NCBI GenBank assembly: GCA_022393335.1
Contig: JAJEKB010000829.1
Span: 20,911 to 84,910, forward strand
Direction of reading: 5' to 3'
From: Macrotrachela quadricornifera
Lineage: Eukaryota; Rotifera; Eurotatoria; Philodinida; Philodinidae
DNA length: 64,000 nt
Shown here: piece by piece, positions 48,180 through 59,400 of the stretch
Layout: every line of letters starts with the position of its first letter
How positions within the stretch are numbered: the stretch's first letter is position 1
Program-made: the position numbers and the translations under genes
The notes under the pieces: model-generated
Database searches by the model: none
Told to the model about the DNA's origin: nothing
What the model saw: the letters and a program-made list of their open reading frames with translations, nothing else

Positions 48180-48450
48180 AATAAACTCATAATTATTAAT
48201 TTAAAATGTATAACTTACCAAGTGAATGAATATCTTTGAACGAAAATCAAATCCTAAATAAAAAAGAAGAAGAATAATTATATTTCATTTCTAATTTATA
48301 TAACTTACCAAGTGTATAAATATGTTTCAACGAAAATCAAATCCTAAATAAAAAAGAAAAAGATTTATTATTTTTAATTTCTGATTTATATAACTTACCA
48401 AGTGCATAAATATCTTTGGAAGAAAATCTAATCTGCAATAAAAAAAGTAG
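48180..48450 (-). repeat. Three 90-bp tandem units, each a 35-nt micro-exon-like cassette
   Basis: Cores at 48219-48253, 48309-48343 and 48399-48432 are spaced exactly 90 bp. On the minus strand each core is preceded by a T-rich tract ending TTTAG (or TTGCAG) and followed by GTAAGTTATA, a near-perfect donor. The core begins GATTTGATTTTCG and ends CACTTG, with variation in the middle. Core length (34-35 nt) is not a multiple of three, so inclusion of one, two or three would change the frame. Splice use is inferred only from sequence. Confidence 0.6.
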
Positions 48451-48865
48451 TATATGAATTTTGTTTTCAATTCTAAAATATATTACTTATTATGAATATC
48501 GCAATAATAGGAAGCCAAAGTAGTGTTTTGGTGAAATTTGTAGATTGTAGTATTTCAGAAAGTTTGTTATATGGGAACGCGAAGTTTTTATTAAAAGAAA
48601 CGACGAGTAGAAAAGAACGTTTGTTAAATGGAAAATATGTAATAATAAAGAATAGTTATGGTTTTATGCTTGGCTTCTATCGAAAGACTACAATTAGAAT
48701 AAATTCTCCGTATAAATAAAGAAATTAAAAAGGACATGAAAAAGAAGGAGATGAAAATCTTTTTTGGAGTAAAGAATGAAAAAGAAAATCCTTCATTATA
48801 ACACGAAATAGAGAGGAGGATTAAACAAGTTTTATTCATTCGTCTTTTTGCTTTTTTCATTTTAA

Positions 48866-49048
48866 TTATGATTTGCGACGAGTTGATCGAGTTGGTTTTT
48901 TTATTGGTGGAGAATTTTCATAATGTGATGCCTGTTCATCACTTAGCTGATCTGCCTTTCTTTTATGACTGATTTGCGGATCAATTGACATTGGCACTGC
49001 TTGAATTATTTGAAACACATTTTGTATTTCTTCAGAATTACCATTCCA
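48866..49048 (-). CDS. Coding-like terminal exon inside the TIR element
   Basis: Sixty codons remain open on the minus strand from about 49048 to the TAA at 48866-48868. They include EEIQNVFQIIQAVPMSIDPQ, HKRKADQLSDEQASHYEN and a basic end KKPTRSTRRKS that resembles a nuclear localisation signal. Composition (Gln, Ser, Glu, Lys, varied codons) is protein-like and unlike the arms of the element. The exon probably starts at an AG just upstream, and any earlier exons would lie in the GGAAAC-rich arm. Family unknown. It could be the C-terminus of an element-encoded DNA-binding protein. Confidence 0.35.
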   Translation of the reverse strand, partial: WNGNSEEIQNVFQIIQAVPMSIDPQISHKRKADQLSDEQASHYENSPPIKKPTRSTRRKS

Positions 49049-49659
49049 GCATCAAGTACTTTTTCTGGAACAGTGTTCACTAGGTTAAGTTATAGTGAAA
49101 ACCTTTGCAAAGATTTCCTTAACCTCGAAAGCCACTGTGGACTTTTCACTATACCTTTTTGAGATACAGAAACTTCGGAAAGCAATATAGGTTTCCTACT
49201 ATACCCTTCTGAGGTACATAAAGTTCGGAAACCAAAAGAGTTTCCGATAGAATATTTCGAAAACTAAAAAAGGTATTTTCGGATACTGTTTCGGGTTCCA
49301 AATCAATTTATTACGCAAGATGGGTTTCCTAGAATACCTAGATGGTTTCCTAAGATGGTAATAGGGTTTTCAATACGAAAAAAGGGTATTCCAGAATACC
49401 TTTGGAGCATCGAATTTAGTATTCTAGAAAACTCAACGGTTTTCGAATGTTCGGAAACCTAAAAGGTACTTTCAAAAACCCATGAAAAGATTGGAAACCT
49501 TTTCGCTAACCCTTTTGGGTTTTCGAGAAGGTTTCCGAGCTTGTTTGGGTATTTTTGGGAACCCTTTTTTTTTAGAGTGTACACAAGGACAAATCCAGTA
49601 GGTTAAATTGTTTTTTTTTCCTACATTAATTATATGTACATCATGTTATTCTTTCTTTT

Positions 49660-49845
49660 TTTTTTGTAGTTGATAACATATATATGTAGATTGTTGTTCT
49701 TATTGTTTTGTGTCCAATTACATATGTAGATTTTGTTATTATTTTTTTCGTGTTCAATTACGTATATATGTAGATTTTATTGTTTTTTTTTTGTGTTCAA
49801 TTACTTATGTAGATTTTTTCACGTTTATTCAATTGTAAAAACAGA
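49660..49845. repeat. Tandem repeat of about 47 bp, roughly four units
   Basis: Units carry TATATGTAGATT, then a T-rich run, then GTGTTCAATTAC (or GTGTCCAATTAC). Four units are recognisable with small length changes in the T tracts. It lies immediately right of the TIR element and probably arose by slippage. Confidence 0.65.
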
Positions 49846-51461
49846 TGTATAAGAAAGAAAAATAAATAGTAATTCTGCTGTTGTTGATATACGAACGAAC
49901 AATATTCTTTAGTTTGATTATTTAACTTATGGAAGTAGTTAACAAGAACACTCACACACTTAGCCTTGGAAAATATTGTTTGCTTTGCTTACTTAGCTAT
50001 CATTTCAACTATTGAATATACAAATAACAATAAATCTTGTGATATTATAATCTCGAATGTTACTCATTGTGGTATGCTTGTCTATTTCATAAAAAACAAG
50101 AAAGAAAACGACAAATTTATTCTATGAATTTCATTCAATGTTTTATGCAATATGATGTTTATTATCACACAGATAAAATTATCTATCAGCATCTTGCTTA
50201 TTCATTATGTATTACCTTCTGTTTCTTGTTCTTTTGATTCTACTATTTCTTTGTTTTTGATATCGTATCATTCATTTGTGCGGTTTTTCTTTTGAGATGG
50301 TTATGTATGTGTCTTAGACTTGTCACTTCATATATAAAATATTACATCATATAGAATAAATATTCATAATTTTAGAAGAAAACTAGTTGTAAAAGATTGC
50401 ATAAAGAACAGATTATTTTTTTATATTTAATTATTGTTATTTTATGTATTTAGTCATCTGAATAAGATCATTGGAGATTTGCATAAAAAATCATAGATAT
50501 TTAAAAAAATTAAAAAAATTAAAGTCGAAAATAAAATTATGCATTTGATAATGTTGATCTTTTAAAAATCATATTTGGATCAAATGAAAATTTAGGAAAG
50601 AAAGATAAAACAAATTTTCAAACTATTATCTATGAGAATTGCAATTTGAAAAATATCTTGTTTTTTTTCTTATTCGAGAACGATTCGAATGAATAAAAAT
50701 CCATAAAATGGTTGAATTAACTCAATAAGAAGAAAAGTTCATTTGAGAACTATTCCATTTTAATAAAAATAAATGACTTCTTTTCAAAGAATTTCTTTTG
50801 TTGATTAAAGACTAAATAAAAACTTTCTTTTTATGAATTAATTTGATCAATCTTTTTAGTGGGTGTTTGTAATCTGTGATAACATTCATACACACCCAGC
50901 TTTTCAAGATGTTGCTAAATCACATCTATACACATCCACACCTCGTTAAGTTATGCTCACAAACACTGATGAACATTCATTCCTGAAGACTATTCAAATA
51001 CTTTTATAACTTTCAAGCTCCAAAGTCGAGAATGTATAGAGACTAACACCCAAGAACACCTTAACAAGTCATGCTAACATCCTAAAAATGTTGAATGTTC
51101 TCTTGGACTAGGTCTTAGATTCTCGCATGGCATATCAAGAAGTAAAGATCGCACAAGACTTTCACGAGGCTGTAGTATAGTCGTACAGCTTGTGTCATAA
51201 TTTTCCTTGGGAATGAAATAAGCATTCACTATCGACATTCCAAATATCATTTCAAGTGACACCTTTTTTATGTCATTTCATCGATCGTCTGAGACAAGTA
51301 TAGTATGTTCATAGTTAATCTAATAAATCATTAATTTGATTCTCTTCTTTGTAATCGAAAACAAGTTGTGACTTCATGATGCGTTCAGTTAGTTTATTGG
51401 TTTTTCTGGTGTCCACTACAGTTAGTCTTTTTTTTTGTCTTAATTATTTTAACAAAAAGAA
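49846..51461. other. Intergenic with a diverged tandem repeat, no gene seen
   Basis: 1.6 kb. Around 50890-51080 a roughly 40-bp motif recurs in decayed form (CACACCCA..., then AAGTTATGCTCACA, AAGTCATGCTAACA, AAGATGTTGCTAAA). The minus-strand frame at 51074-51262 lies in this repeat zone and is not called. Confidence 0.35.
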
Positions 51462-52291
51462 TCCCATATCACGAATACCGGAACACTTTTAGCGGTAAAC
51501 CGATCGAACCGCCAAAACCGGCGGTTAATCGATAAAACCGGGCAAACCGATGGTTAACCGATACTCTTCCGATGAACCATATATAATGGAAAGAGAACGG
51601 TTATACAGAACGGAAAAAAAAGATATATATATATATATATGTACATGTGGTGCATTATTTATTTTGCTTTTTTACTTACTAAAAGACGCGAATAAATCTT
51701 AACGGCGATAAAGTTTAACTAAGCATTATTTTTTTTCATATTTAATTTTTTAATATTCACTTTTTATATTTATTGTTTAGAAATTTATTAAATTAATTTT
51801 TTAATTCTATACCTTTTCAGATCAATTTTTTTATTATTTATTATTTTTAGATTTACTCTTTTTAGATTTTTTTCATTGATTTTATAGATTTTTATATTAA
51901 TTTTTTTCAATTTATTTTGCTGGATTTATTTCTCACAATTTTTTTTTTGTATTTTTATTTTGGATGAAATAAAAATTATATGAATCTAAAAATATATGTT
52001 ACTTTCCGCTATACAAAATTCCACAAAATAGAGACAAATGGTATTGCCCATGTGAAAGAAAACGACGCCGTCAACGGCCTTAAACGGTGCAAANNNNNNN
52101 NNNCTTCACCGTTCAAGGCAGTTTAAGACGTCGTTTCAGACGACTCGAATGATGGACCTGGGATACCAGCATCGATTAACTCCGGTTTACCGAAAAAAAT
52201 CGGCGGTATACCGCGGTTTTGGAAGCCGGTAATCGGACCGGTAAAACCGCGGTTAACCGCCGGTTTTTATCCGGTTTGTATGACATGGGTA
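51462..52291. mobile_element. GGTTAACCG-rich inverted-repeat element (hAT-like), interrupted by a gap
   Basis: The left end (CCCATATCACGAATACCGG) and the reverse complement of the right end (CCCATGTCATACAAACCGG) match at most positions. Both ends are followed by about 80-100 bp packed with ACCGGCGGTTAACCG-type motifs facing each other. The middle is T-rich. A second internal palindrome (AACGACGCCGTC... and its inverted partner GACGTCGTTT) flanks the 10-N gap at 52094-52103. CCGGTT/AACCGG subterminal repeats are common in Ac-like hAT elements, but no 8-bp target duplication or transposase was found, so the class is tentative. Confidence 0.6.
52094..52103. other. Assembly gap (10 N) inside a palindrome
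   Basis: The gap falls between inverted partners GGCCTTAAACGGTG and CACCGTTCAAGGCAGTTTAA, where a hairpin would be hard to sequence or assemble. Confidence 0.9.
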
Positions 52292-53438
52292 CATGTATCT
52301 ATAAAAACTATCAGATTAAATGATCAAACTGGGAAGTGATATGAAAGGATACTTTAATATATGTGCGCGTGCATTCAGATATGTAAACTGTTCAATTCGA
52401 TTATAGAACGGATATTATAAAGACAATTTTTTTCTGATATTAGAACCGCGAACAATTTCGAATAATCATGATTGAACTGACGTAAAGGATATAAATTTTA
52501 AATATATCACGTATTAAAAATTATCGCTGGAAGAACGTGATTAAACAATCATCTACACTAATTAGCTTTAATTAGTAGCGATATATTATGATTAAAATTT
52601 CCAAATAAAAAAATGTTGTAGTGAATGAGCAAGTACTTCAACTTTAACTACAATCATGGTGAATGAAAACATCCATTCGATCTTAATTTCATCTTGAAAC
52701 TCTGTTATATACGACAGTGAAATACACATTTCAACTACAAGAACTAAGAGTAAAGTAATATGACTAGCTCTAAACAACCTAACTGTTGAGTCGTATTAAT
52801 TGAATCACAATCAGCATATTAAGCAACATGATTTGCTGTCGAATGAGCAAAATTGATTATTACATAAAAGTAGTTAAGTATTATAAGTTCGATTCTTTAA
52901 TATTTCAGTCTCAAATAGACAATCTGATTATAGTGAAATAATATGAACACATATAAACTGTTACCTAGCTGAGTGACTCCTAAAGAATAGTTACATTCTC
53001 ATCAATCTTTAAATTGTTTTATATTTTCACAAACCTATTTTATTTTTGTATGCTATTTCATAATCAAACATGCCAGTGCCTTTTGTCAATAAAGTAACAT
53101 GCTTATTCTCATATTTAGTATCCATATAATTAAGATAAACAACTTTACTATGAGACTCTGAATATAATGAATTAAATCAGTAAAGATTTTAATACTCAGA
53201 TTATTGATGTCATAATATTTCAATGTATTATACAAACTTTCTTTCATTAAAACATTCTATGACTAAAATAATTTCTTTAAATCATACTAAAAGCAATTGA
53301 AATATTTATTTAAAAAAAAACACTCTTATAGAAATTATAAAAAGAGTGTTTTGCATTAATATAACAAAAATAAGCACCTAAATTAGTTTTTAAAAAATAC
53401 AATCACCGATAAGATAAACAAGATTAATTAAATCTTGT
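52292..53438. other. 3' flank of the ryanodine receptor, no gene seen
   Basis: 1.1 kb of AT-rich DNA. The only structure noticed is a 10-bp perfect hairpin at 53318-53351, about 90 bp beyond the receptor stop and so probably in its 3' UTR. Confidence 0.4.
53318..53351. repeat. Perfect 10-bp inverted repeat downstream of RyR
   Basis: AAACACTCTT (53318-53327) and AAGAGTGTTT (53342-53351) can form a hairpin with a 14-nt loop. The arms share CACTCT with the TIR of the 47785-49579 element, so a minimal deleted relic of that family is possible, but so is chance. Confidence 0.5.
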
Positions 53439-56400
53439 TTAGCTTTCTGTTGTTGTTCCACCACCTCCCGATTCATACTGACGTCTAAAACAATCACCAA
53501 TCGGAAAAAAATCCCATTTACGACTTTGATACATTTCCCAAACATAACTTTCCTATACATTAAAGAAAATAATTAATTAAAATTTTATTTTTTATATATT
53601 ATTAAATAAATAAAAACCTGTCCAGTATGTTCTGTATCAGGTTTATTAAGGAGATGTGTTAAGAAGAACATATAATTTGCAAAATTATGTTCTGCTGTTG
53701 TATGAGTCTAATATAAAAAATAAATGAAATTTTTTTTTCCATTTTAATAAATTCTTTTTACTTCAAATCCATGTGGTTCTTTATCAAAATAATCTTGACC
53801 AATTCCACAAATAAAACATTTTGACTAAAATAATAATTATTAAAAAAAAATAAATAAATCAATCTTTTAATTACTTCAAGTGTTTCTTTCACTGAATCAA
53901 GTTGTTCACGAAGATCACCAAAAGCATCAATAATTAAACCTTAATTTTTAATCTTTTTTTTAAAAATATATTTAAAATAAAGTATTACCTTGAATAATAG
54001 CAAGAAGAATAACAATAATAAAGAAGAAGAATGTTATATCAAAAATAATTCGATATAATTCAAGTGCATCACCATTTGGTGATTCAAGTTCATCACCAAT
54101 ACCACCACCAGCTCGAATACCCGAATAAAGATGAAATTTAAAACACTATAAAATAATTAATAGAAAACAAATATGTTAAGTAATAAAAAAATTCTTTAAT
54201 TTACAGTAAACATATCTTTGCAATTTTCTTCTCGTTCTTCATCTTCTTCTTTTGTATAAAATTTACGAAAAAAATTAAATGCAATAACTGTATAAAGATA
54301 AACAACAACTGCCATTAACATTATTGTTAAAAGTAACTAAAATAAATAATTCATTTGAAAAAAAAAAACAAACAATAAATTTTTATAATAAATATTACTT
54401 GTCGACCATTATGTGTAATAGATTTTAATATTGTACTTAATGCTTTAACACTTATTGCAACATCAAGTAAATGAATTGCAAAGACAAAAAATGCAAAATT
54501 ACCAATAACAGAAAATAAAAAGTAGAAGAAGACGTAAAGAAATGACTGAAAAAGACAAGAATATTATGAAAATTTAGAAATTTGCGATAAATGGTTCAAT
54601 ATATTTATTAACTAGAGATTATCAGTTCTGATTAGCAAAAATGAAAAAAAAAACTCAATACTTTTACGATGATTATCGTACATAAGTTCTAACATTAAAT
54701 TTTAAAATCTATTCTGAGAATTTTTAACTTTTTGATTGTCTCAAGAATTAATCAATAAAAATTTTTCATATTTCATAACATACATTATCTGTAAAGATAA
54801 CACCCCATTTCCAAATTTGATAACGCATATCAACTGATTTAATTCTAAATTTTCAAAATAAAATTCTTTCATTTTCTTTTTTTTTTATATTTTTACATAC
54901 TTTCCCCATAAACCAGTTTCAACTGGTTTAATTATTTCAAATTTTCCAGGTGTATCACTTTTTTCCATACCCAAAAATCGACTTAATTCATTATAATCAA
55001 ATTGATCGAAATATTTATTTCGAACTTTTTTCTTAACAAATTTATCCCAATAAGAATCAGGAAATGATTTTGAACTTATAACAAGTTTATGCCATTCACG
55101 TGATAAATATGATACTAACCAAGAATTATTTTCACTTGGTTGATCAATTAACCAAGCACCTTCAAATTCTAATTTTCTAGCTATTTCTTTTTCTCGTTTA
55201 AATATAACTAATGGAACCTAAAATAAATAATTTTAATAAATTCTATTTTGTTTTTTTTTTTAAATATACTTTTAATTTATAATAACTAATCATCATTAAA
55301 AATGCAATTGATGAATGTAAAAATGCACTTGCTCGTAATAAATAAATCATATAAAAATTTTTTGGATCCATCATTATTATTTCATTTTCATCATCATCAA
55401 TATGTTCAACTATATCAGAAGGAATTGATTGACTAGTTGTTGCTGCTGCTAATGGCATTGCCTGAAATATTTCCATGTGATCTTATTAATTATTCAATAA
55501 AGAAATTTTACCTTATAAAATAACATAAGAAAATTAATTACAAAAGCAAGACAAAGTGCCATAAATTTCAATTGATGATAATTTCTTGCTACTAATGCCT
55601 ATTTTAAAATAATTCAAAATGTGTTTTTTTTTAATTACAAGATGAATGCAGAATATTTTTTCTAGCATAGTGATAGTATATTTGTGCGATAAGGAAAAGA
55701 TGGAAGTGACACTATATACCCATTCATAGTGAATATCTCTGCGACATTGAGTTTTTTTCATTTGTTTGAAACATGTGGAATAAAAGTAAATATCTGATGA
55801 GACTGGTAAAAGTGTCACGATATTAGAAATAATTATGAAGTTTCATGTTTTAACAGTCTTATCTCCACATTCTTGTTTCTAATCTTGAATCGTAATTAAC
55901 TAACATTTAACTGGATTCGAAATTTTCTACAATATACTAAACTCCACCTGATAATAGTCTTTGAATTCTTAATACAAACAATTAGAATTGATATACATGC
56001 TGTTGTCAAAAATATATCATATTTATGAACTGAGTATTCTTTGACATAAATTCAGTTTTGCAAATATGATCAATTTATCAATCATTGGTGATAATTATGT
56101 TTTTTATTTGAATGTCATCCTTAAAAAATCTAAACTGTTGATAACTAACAAAAAATCAATACTGCGAATTTTCCTTCATTGTAAGATGTAATAAAACTCT
56201 GATTAATAATTTATTTACCAGCGCTTTCTTTCCATAATCTGTTCGTGGTGGTGGTTCCGAAGGAATAAAATCATCATCTTCGACTATTGTTGCATTGATA
56301 TTACTTGATGGTCCTTTTCTTTGATATTCAGCTTGAATATTTACCTTTATTGAAAAGAAAAAAGACAATATTCGAATGAATATATAAATAATGAAAATAA

Positions 56401-59400
56401 TTTACTTCATATGCATGTTTAGATTTTTCAATCATATTTTGTGACATATTTATTGTTGTATTTAATTGTGGTTGATGAGGTACAGAAACTGTTATTGATT
56501 GTCGTTTTTGATAATGATATGTTGATGGTGCTAATTGTGTTGTTGTTGTTACAATTGATGATGGTAATGGTTGTCTTGTAGATAAATCAGTATTATTAAT
56601 AAATAAAGGTTTTTGTTGTGAAATAGATTTTCGAGCATTATCAAACATAAGTAAATTTATTTGTTCATCAGTTAATGATGCTCTTTAATATAAATAAAAT
56701 ATATATATGAAAAAATAAAAAATAATAATATTATATTTTACCTATGTTTTGCTTCTGAATCCAAATTGAGATCAACACCAAATGCATTAATTGGTATTAA
56801 ATCTTCATTATTACCAAAACCATGTGTGATATTAATTGAAGCTGAAAAAAGAAGAGATTTCAATTAGATTTTTTTAAAACAAAAACATTCAAAATATATA
56901 CGTAGATGAGTATCACGACGTTTTTTTGGTGGTGGTAAAGCAATTTTTGAAGGTTCTATAGTATCTTGTTCAGTATCTCCAGCCATTAAATTACAGATAC
57001 AATATGTTAATGTTCTACATATATACATAAAAATAAAATAAGTAAATCATTTCTTTTTTTTTTCTTGCATTAAGATAAGCAAAAACAACATATTCATAAA
57101 GCATAAAAAACACAAACCGATTATTTTTATTATGAATATTAAAACTATCCGATTGTTTGAATGGATTAGAATGATATTGCATAAATCGTTGTTTTAATGA
57201 TGATATATTTAAAAAATCTTGATTATCATTGAAATTTTGTTGAACAAAGAATAATGATTTTATTTTAGATTCAAATGAAATTATAAATTTTTTTCTTATT
57301 GTATAATAATAATGTTTGGATACAATATATTTTAAGATGATAGATACATGCAAACTTAAGAAAAAATTTTTTCACAGCAAATTCATGCTTGAAATAATAT
57401 GTGTTTAGTTTTTTTTTTACATACCTAAATGCACAAATTATTATGATAAATAATAAATGTATACATTTAATAAATAATAAAAATAAATTTTTAATCATAT
57501 CTTTAAATGTCATTTGTCGAAATTGATTATAATTATTATGAATTGTTGATGGATGAAGTAAATAAAAGAGATATTTTATAATCGACCAGGTATAAGAAAA
57601 GGCTAATTTAACAGGTGCAGATGTACTTGGATTAATGGGATTTGATTCAATATCGGATAATGTTGCTGTTTGAGGCGCTTGATCATCTTCTTCACCACTA
57701 AGAGCAACAGCATGTTGTATCTAATTTGAAAATAAATTAAATGAAATAATCAATTTTTTTAACAATTTCGAAATTTCTTAATGTTCATAAATATCAACGT
57801 GATTTTCTTTCAACGAAAATATTGTTTAGCTATATTAGAAAAAGGTACTGTTTTCTCAGTTGAGTAATTATTAGTTACAGATTATTGACAGACTCTCAGA
57901 CAAAGTACTGTTTTCAAATTTATTTTTTTAAGTTATTTTATATGAGCAAGGAGACTATAATTAACTTCAAATCGAAAGGTGCATTAAAGTATAAAAATAG
58001 TTTCAAGTATTTCGAGTTAGCATTCTCAAATGATTGAAGATGTATGATACAAGATACGCTTGTGTTGGAAAAATATGAGCGATTCCTTTAATTACTATCA
58101 AAACTGAAAAAATCAAAAGTAGATTGGTGACAGATTAGTTAAATTCAAACGAACGGAGTTAGTCAATCAGTTTCGGTCATCCAAACTTAATAGGTGAACT
58201 AGCTAACATAAAGAAATATCTTTAGAATTTTCATAAAATTTTCCCATTACATCTCTATCTTACTTCAAAAATAGTATCTTCACAAAAATTAATAAATTGT
58301 TCTAATTTTTCTTTATCATCTGTTTCATTAACTACTAAATGTAAAAATGCTTTTTTTGATTCCTAAAATAAAAATACAATTTTTATTTTATTTATTTTTT
58401 AGAAACAACAAACTTTAATATGTGGTTTATTCCATTGTTCAATATTTGTTTCTGTTATTTCAAAATAAACACGTTCAATATAACCAGCACCACCTTTTAT
58501 TTCAATTCTACCAAGATAATCTTGAAAATATGATAGAAAACTTTTAGCTTTATCCATTAAACGTTGTAAACGTATATCATGTGGCATATGTTCGGATAAA
58601 TTTGTTAATAAAACGGCCATATTAAAACCAATATCTTTAGCTGGATTATGAAAACGTTCTGTAAATTCCATAAAATCAACTTTTCCATCTTGATTTGTAT
58701 CAACACACATTAATATATAATCAATATCTTGACTAAAAATAATATAAAAGTAAAAATTTTCTTTTTTTTTTCTTGAAATAATCTATTACTTTGTATACAT
58801 TTTTTGTGCTTCCATAGCTCGACGAAATTCTTTTGGAGATATAAATCCATCTTTATTTGTATCGAATTCTTGAAAAGCTTCAGATGTTGTTAAACCTTTC
58901 ATTTTAAGAAATATATCAAAAAATTGTAATAATAATTCAACATTTGCTTGTGATTCAATTAATGTATCAACCATTTGTTTACCAACTAAAAAAATAAATC
59001 AATAAAAAAAGATTTTTTTAATTTTATTAAAATGATTTACTTGGTCCATTAAGAACATTGCCTAAAAAAAGAAAATAATATATTAGATATTAAAAGAAAA
59101 TAATCATTTATGAATACCTTCAAGCATCGATAATAACATAATAATCATATCTTTTTGTAATTTCATTAATTCACGTAATAATTCAATTTGCATTGGATCC
59201 TAAATAAATAAATTTATAATTAAATAATGAATAGATTAAATATTACTTGAGATAATTTTCTTTGCATATGTGCAAATATATAAAGAAATCCAGATATTGC
59301 ATCCCATAATCGACTATTTGCTAATGCTAATTGATTTTGTGGACATGGACCCTAGAAAAGAAATATACGTTTAATACATCAAATTTTAAAAAATATTGTA

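Larger units (their letters stand above)
47785..49579. mobile_element. 1.8-kb TIR element with TA target duplication and GGAAAC-rich arms
   Basis: The ends are CACTCTAAAAAAAA and its exact reverse complement TTTTTTTTAGAGTG, flanked on both sides by TA (47783-47784, 49580-49581). TA duplication suggests the Tc1/mariner/IS630 or a related TA-specific superfamily. About 230 bp at the left and 500 bp at the right are filled with many copies of GGAAAC/GTTTCC and TTTCCGA in both orientations, a likely subterminal binding array. The interior holds a 90-bp tandem array (48180-48450), a 75-codon plus-strand frame (48492-48719), and a minus-strand coding-like exon ending RSTRRKS at 48866. No transposase catalytic motif was recognised, so it looks non-autonomous or carries an unfamiliar gene. 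Confidence 0.7.

Noticed and set aside
48200..48410. AACTTACCAAG three times on the plus strand, resembling the rotifer spliced-leader core
   Set aside because: The match is only about 11 nt, no Sm site or snRNA-like fold follows, and the same bases are better explained as the reverse complement of CTTG/GTAAG donors with acceptors on the minus strand.
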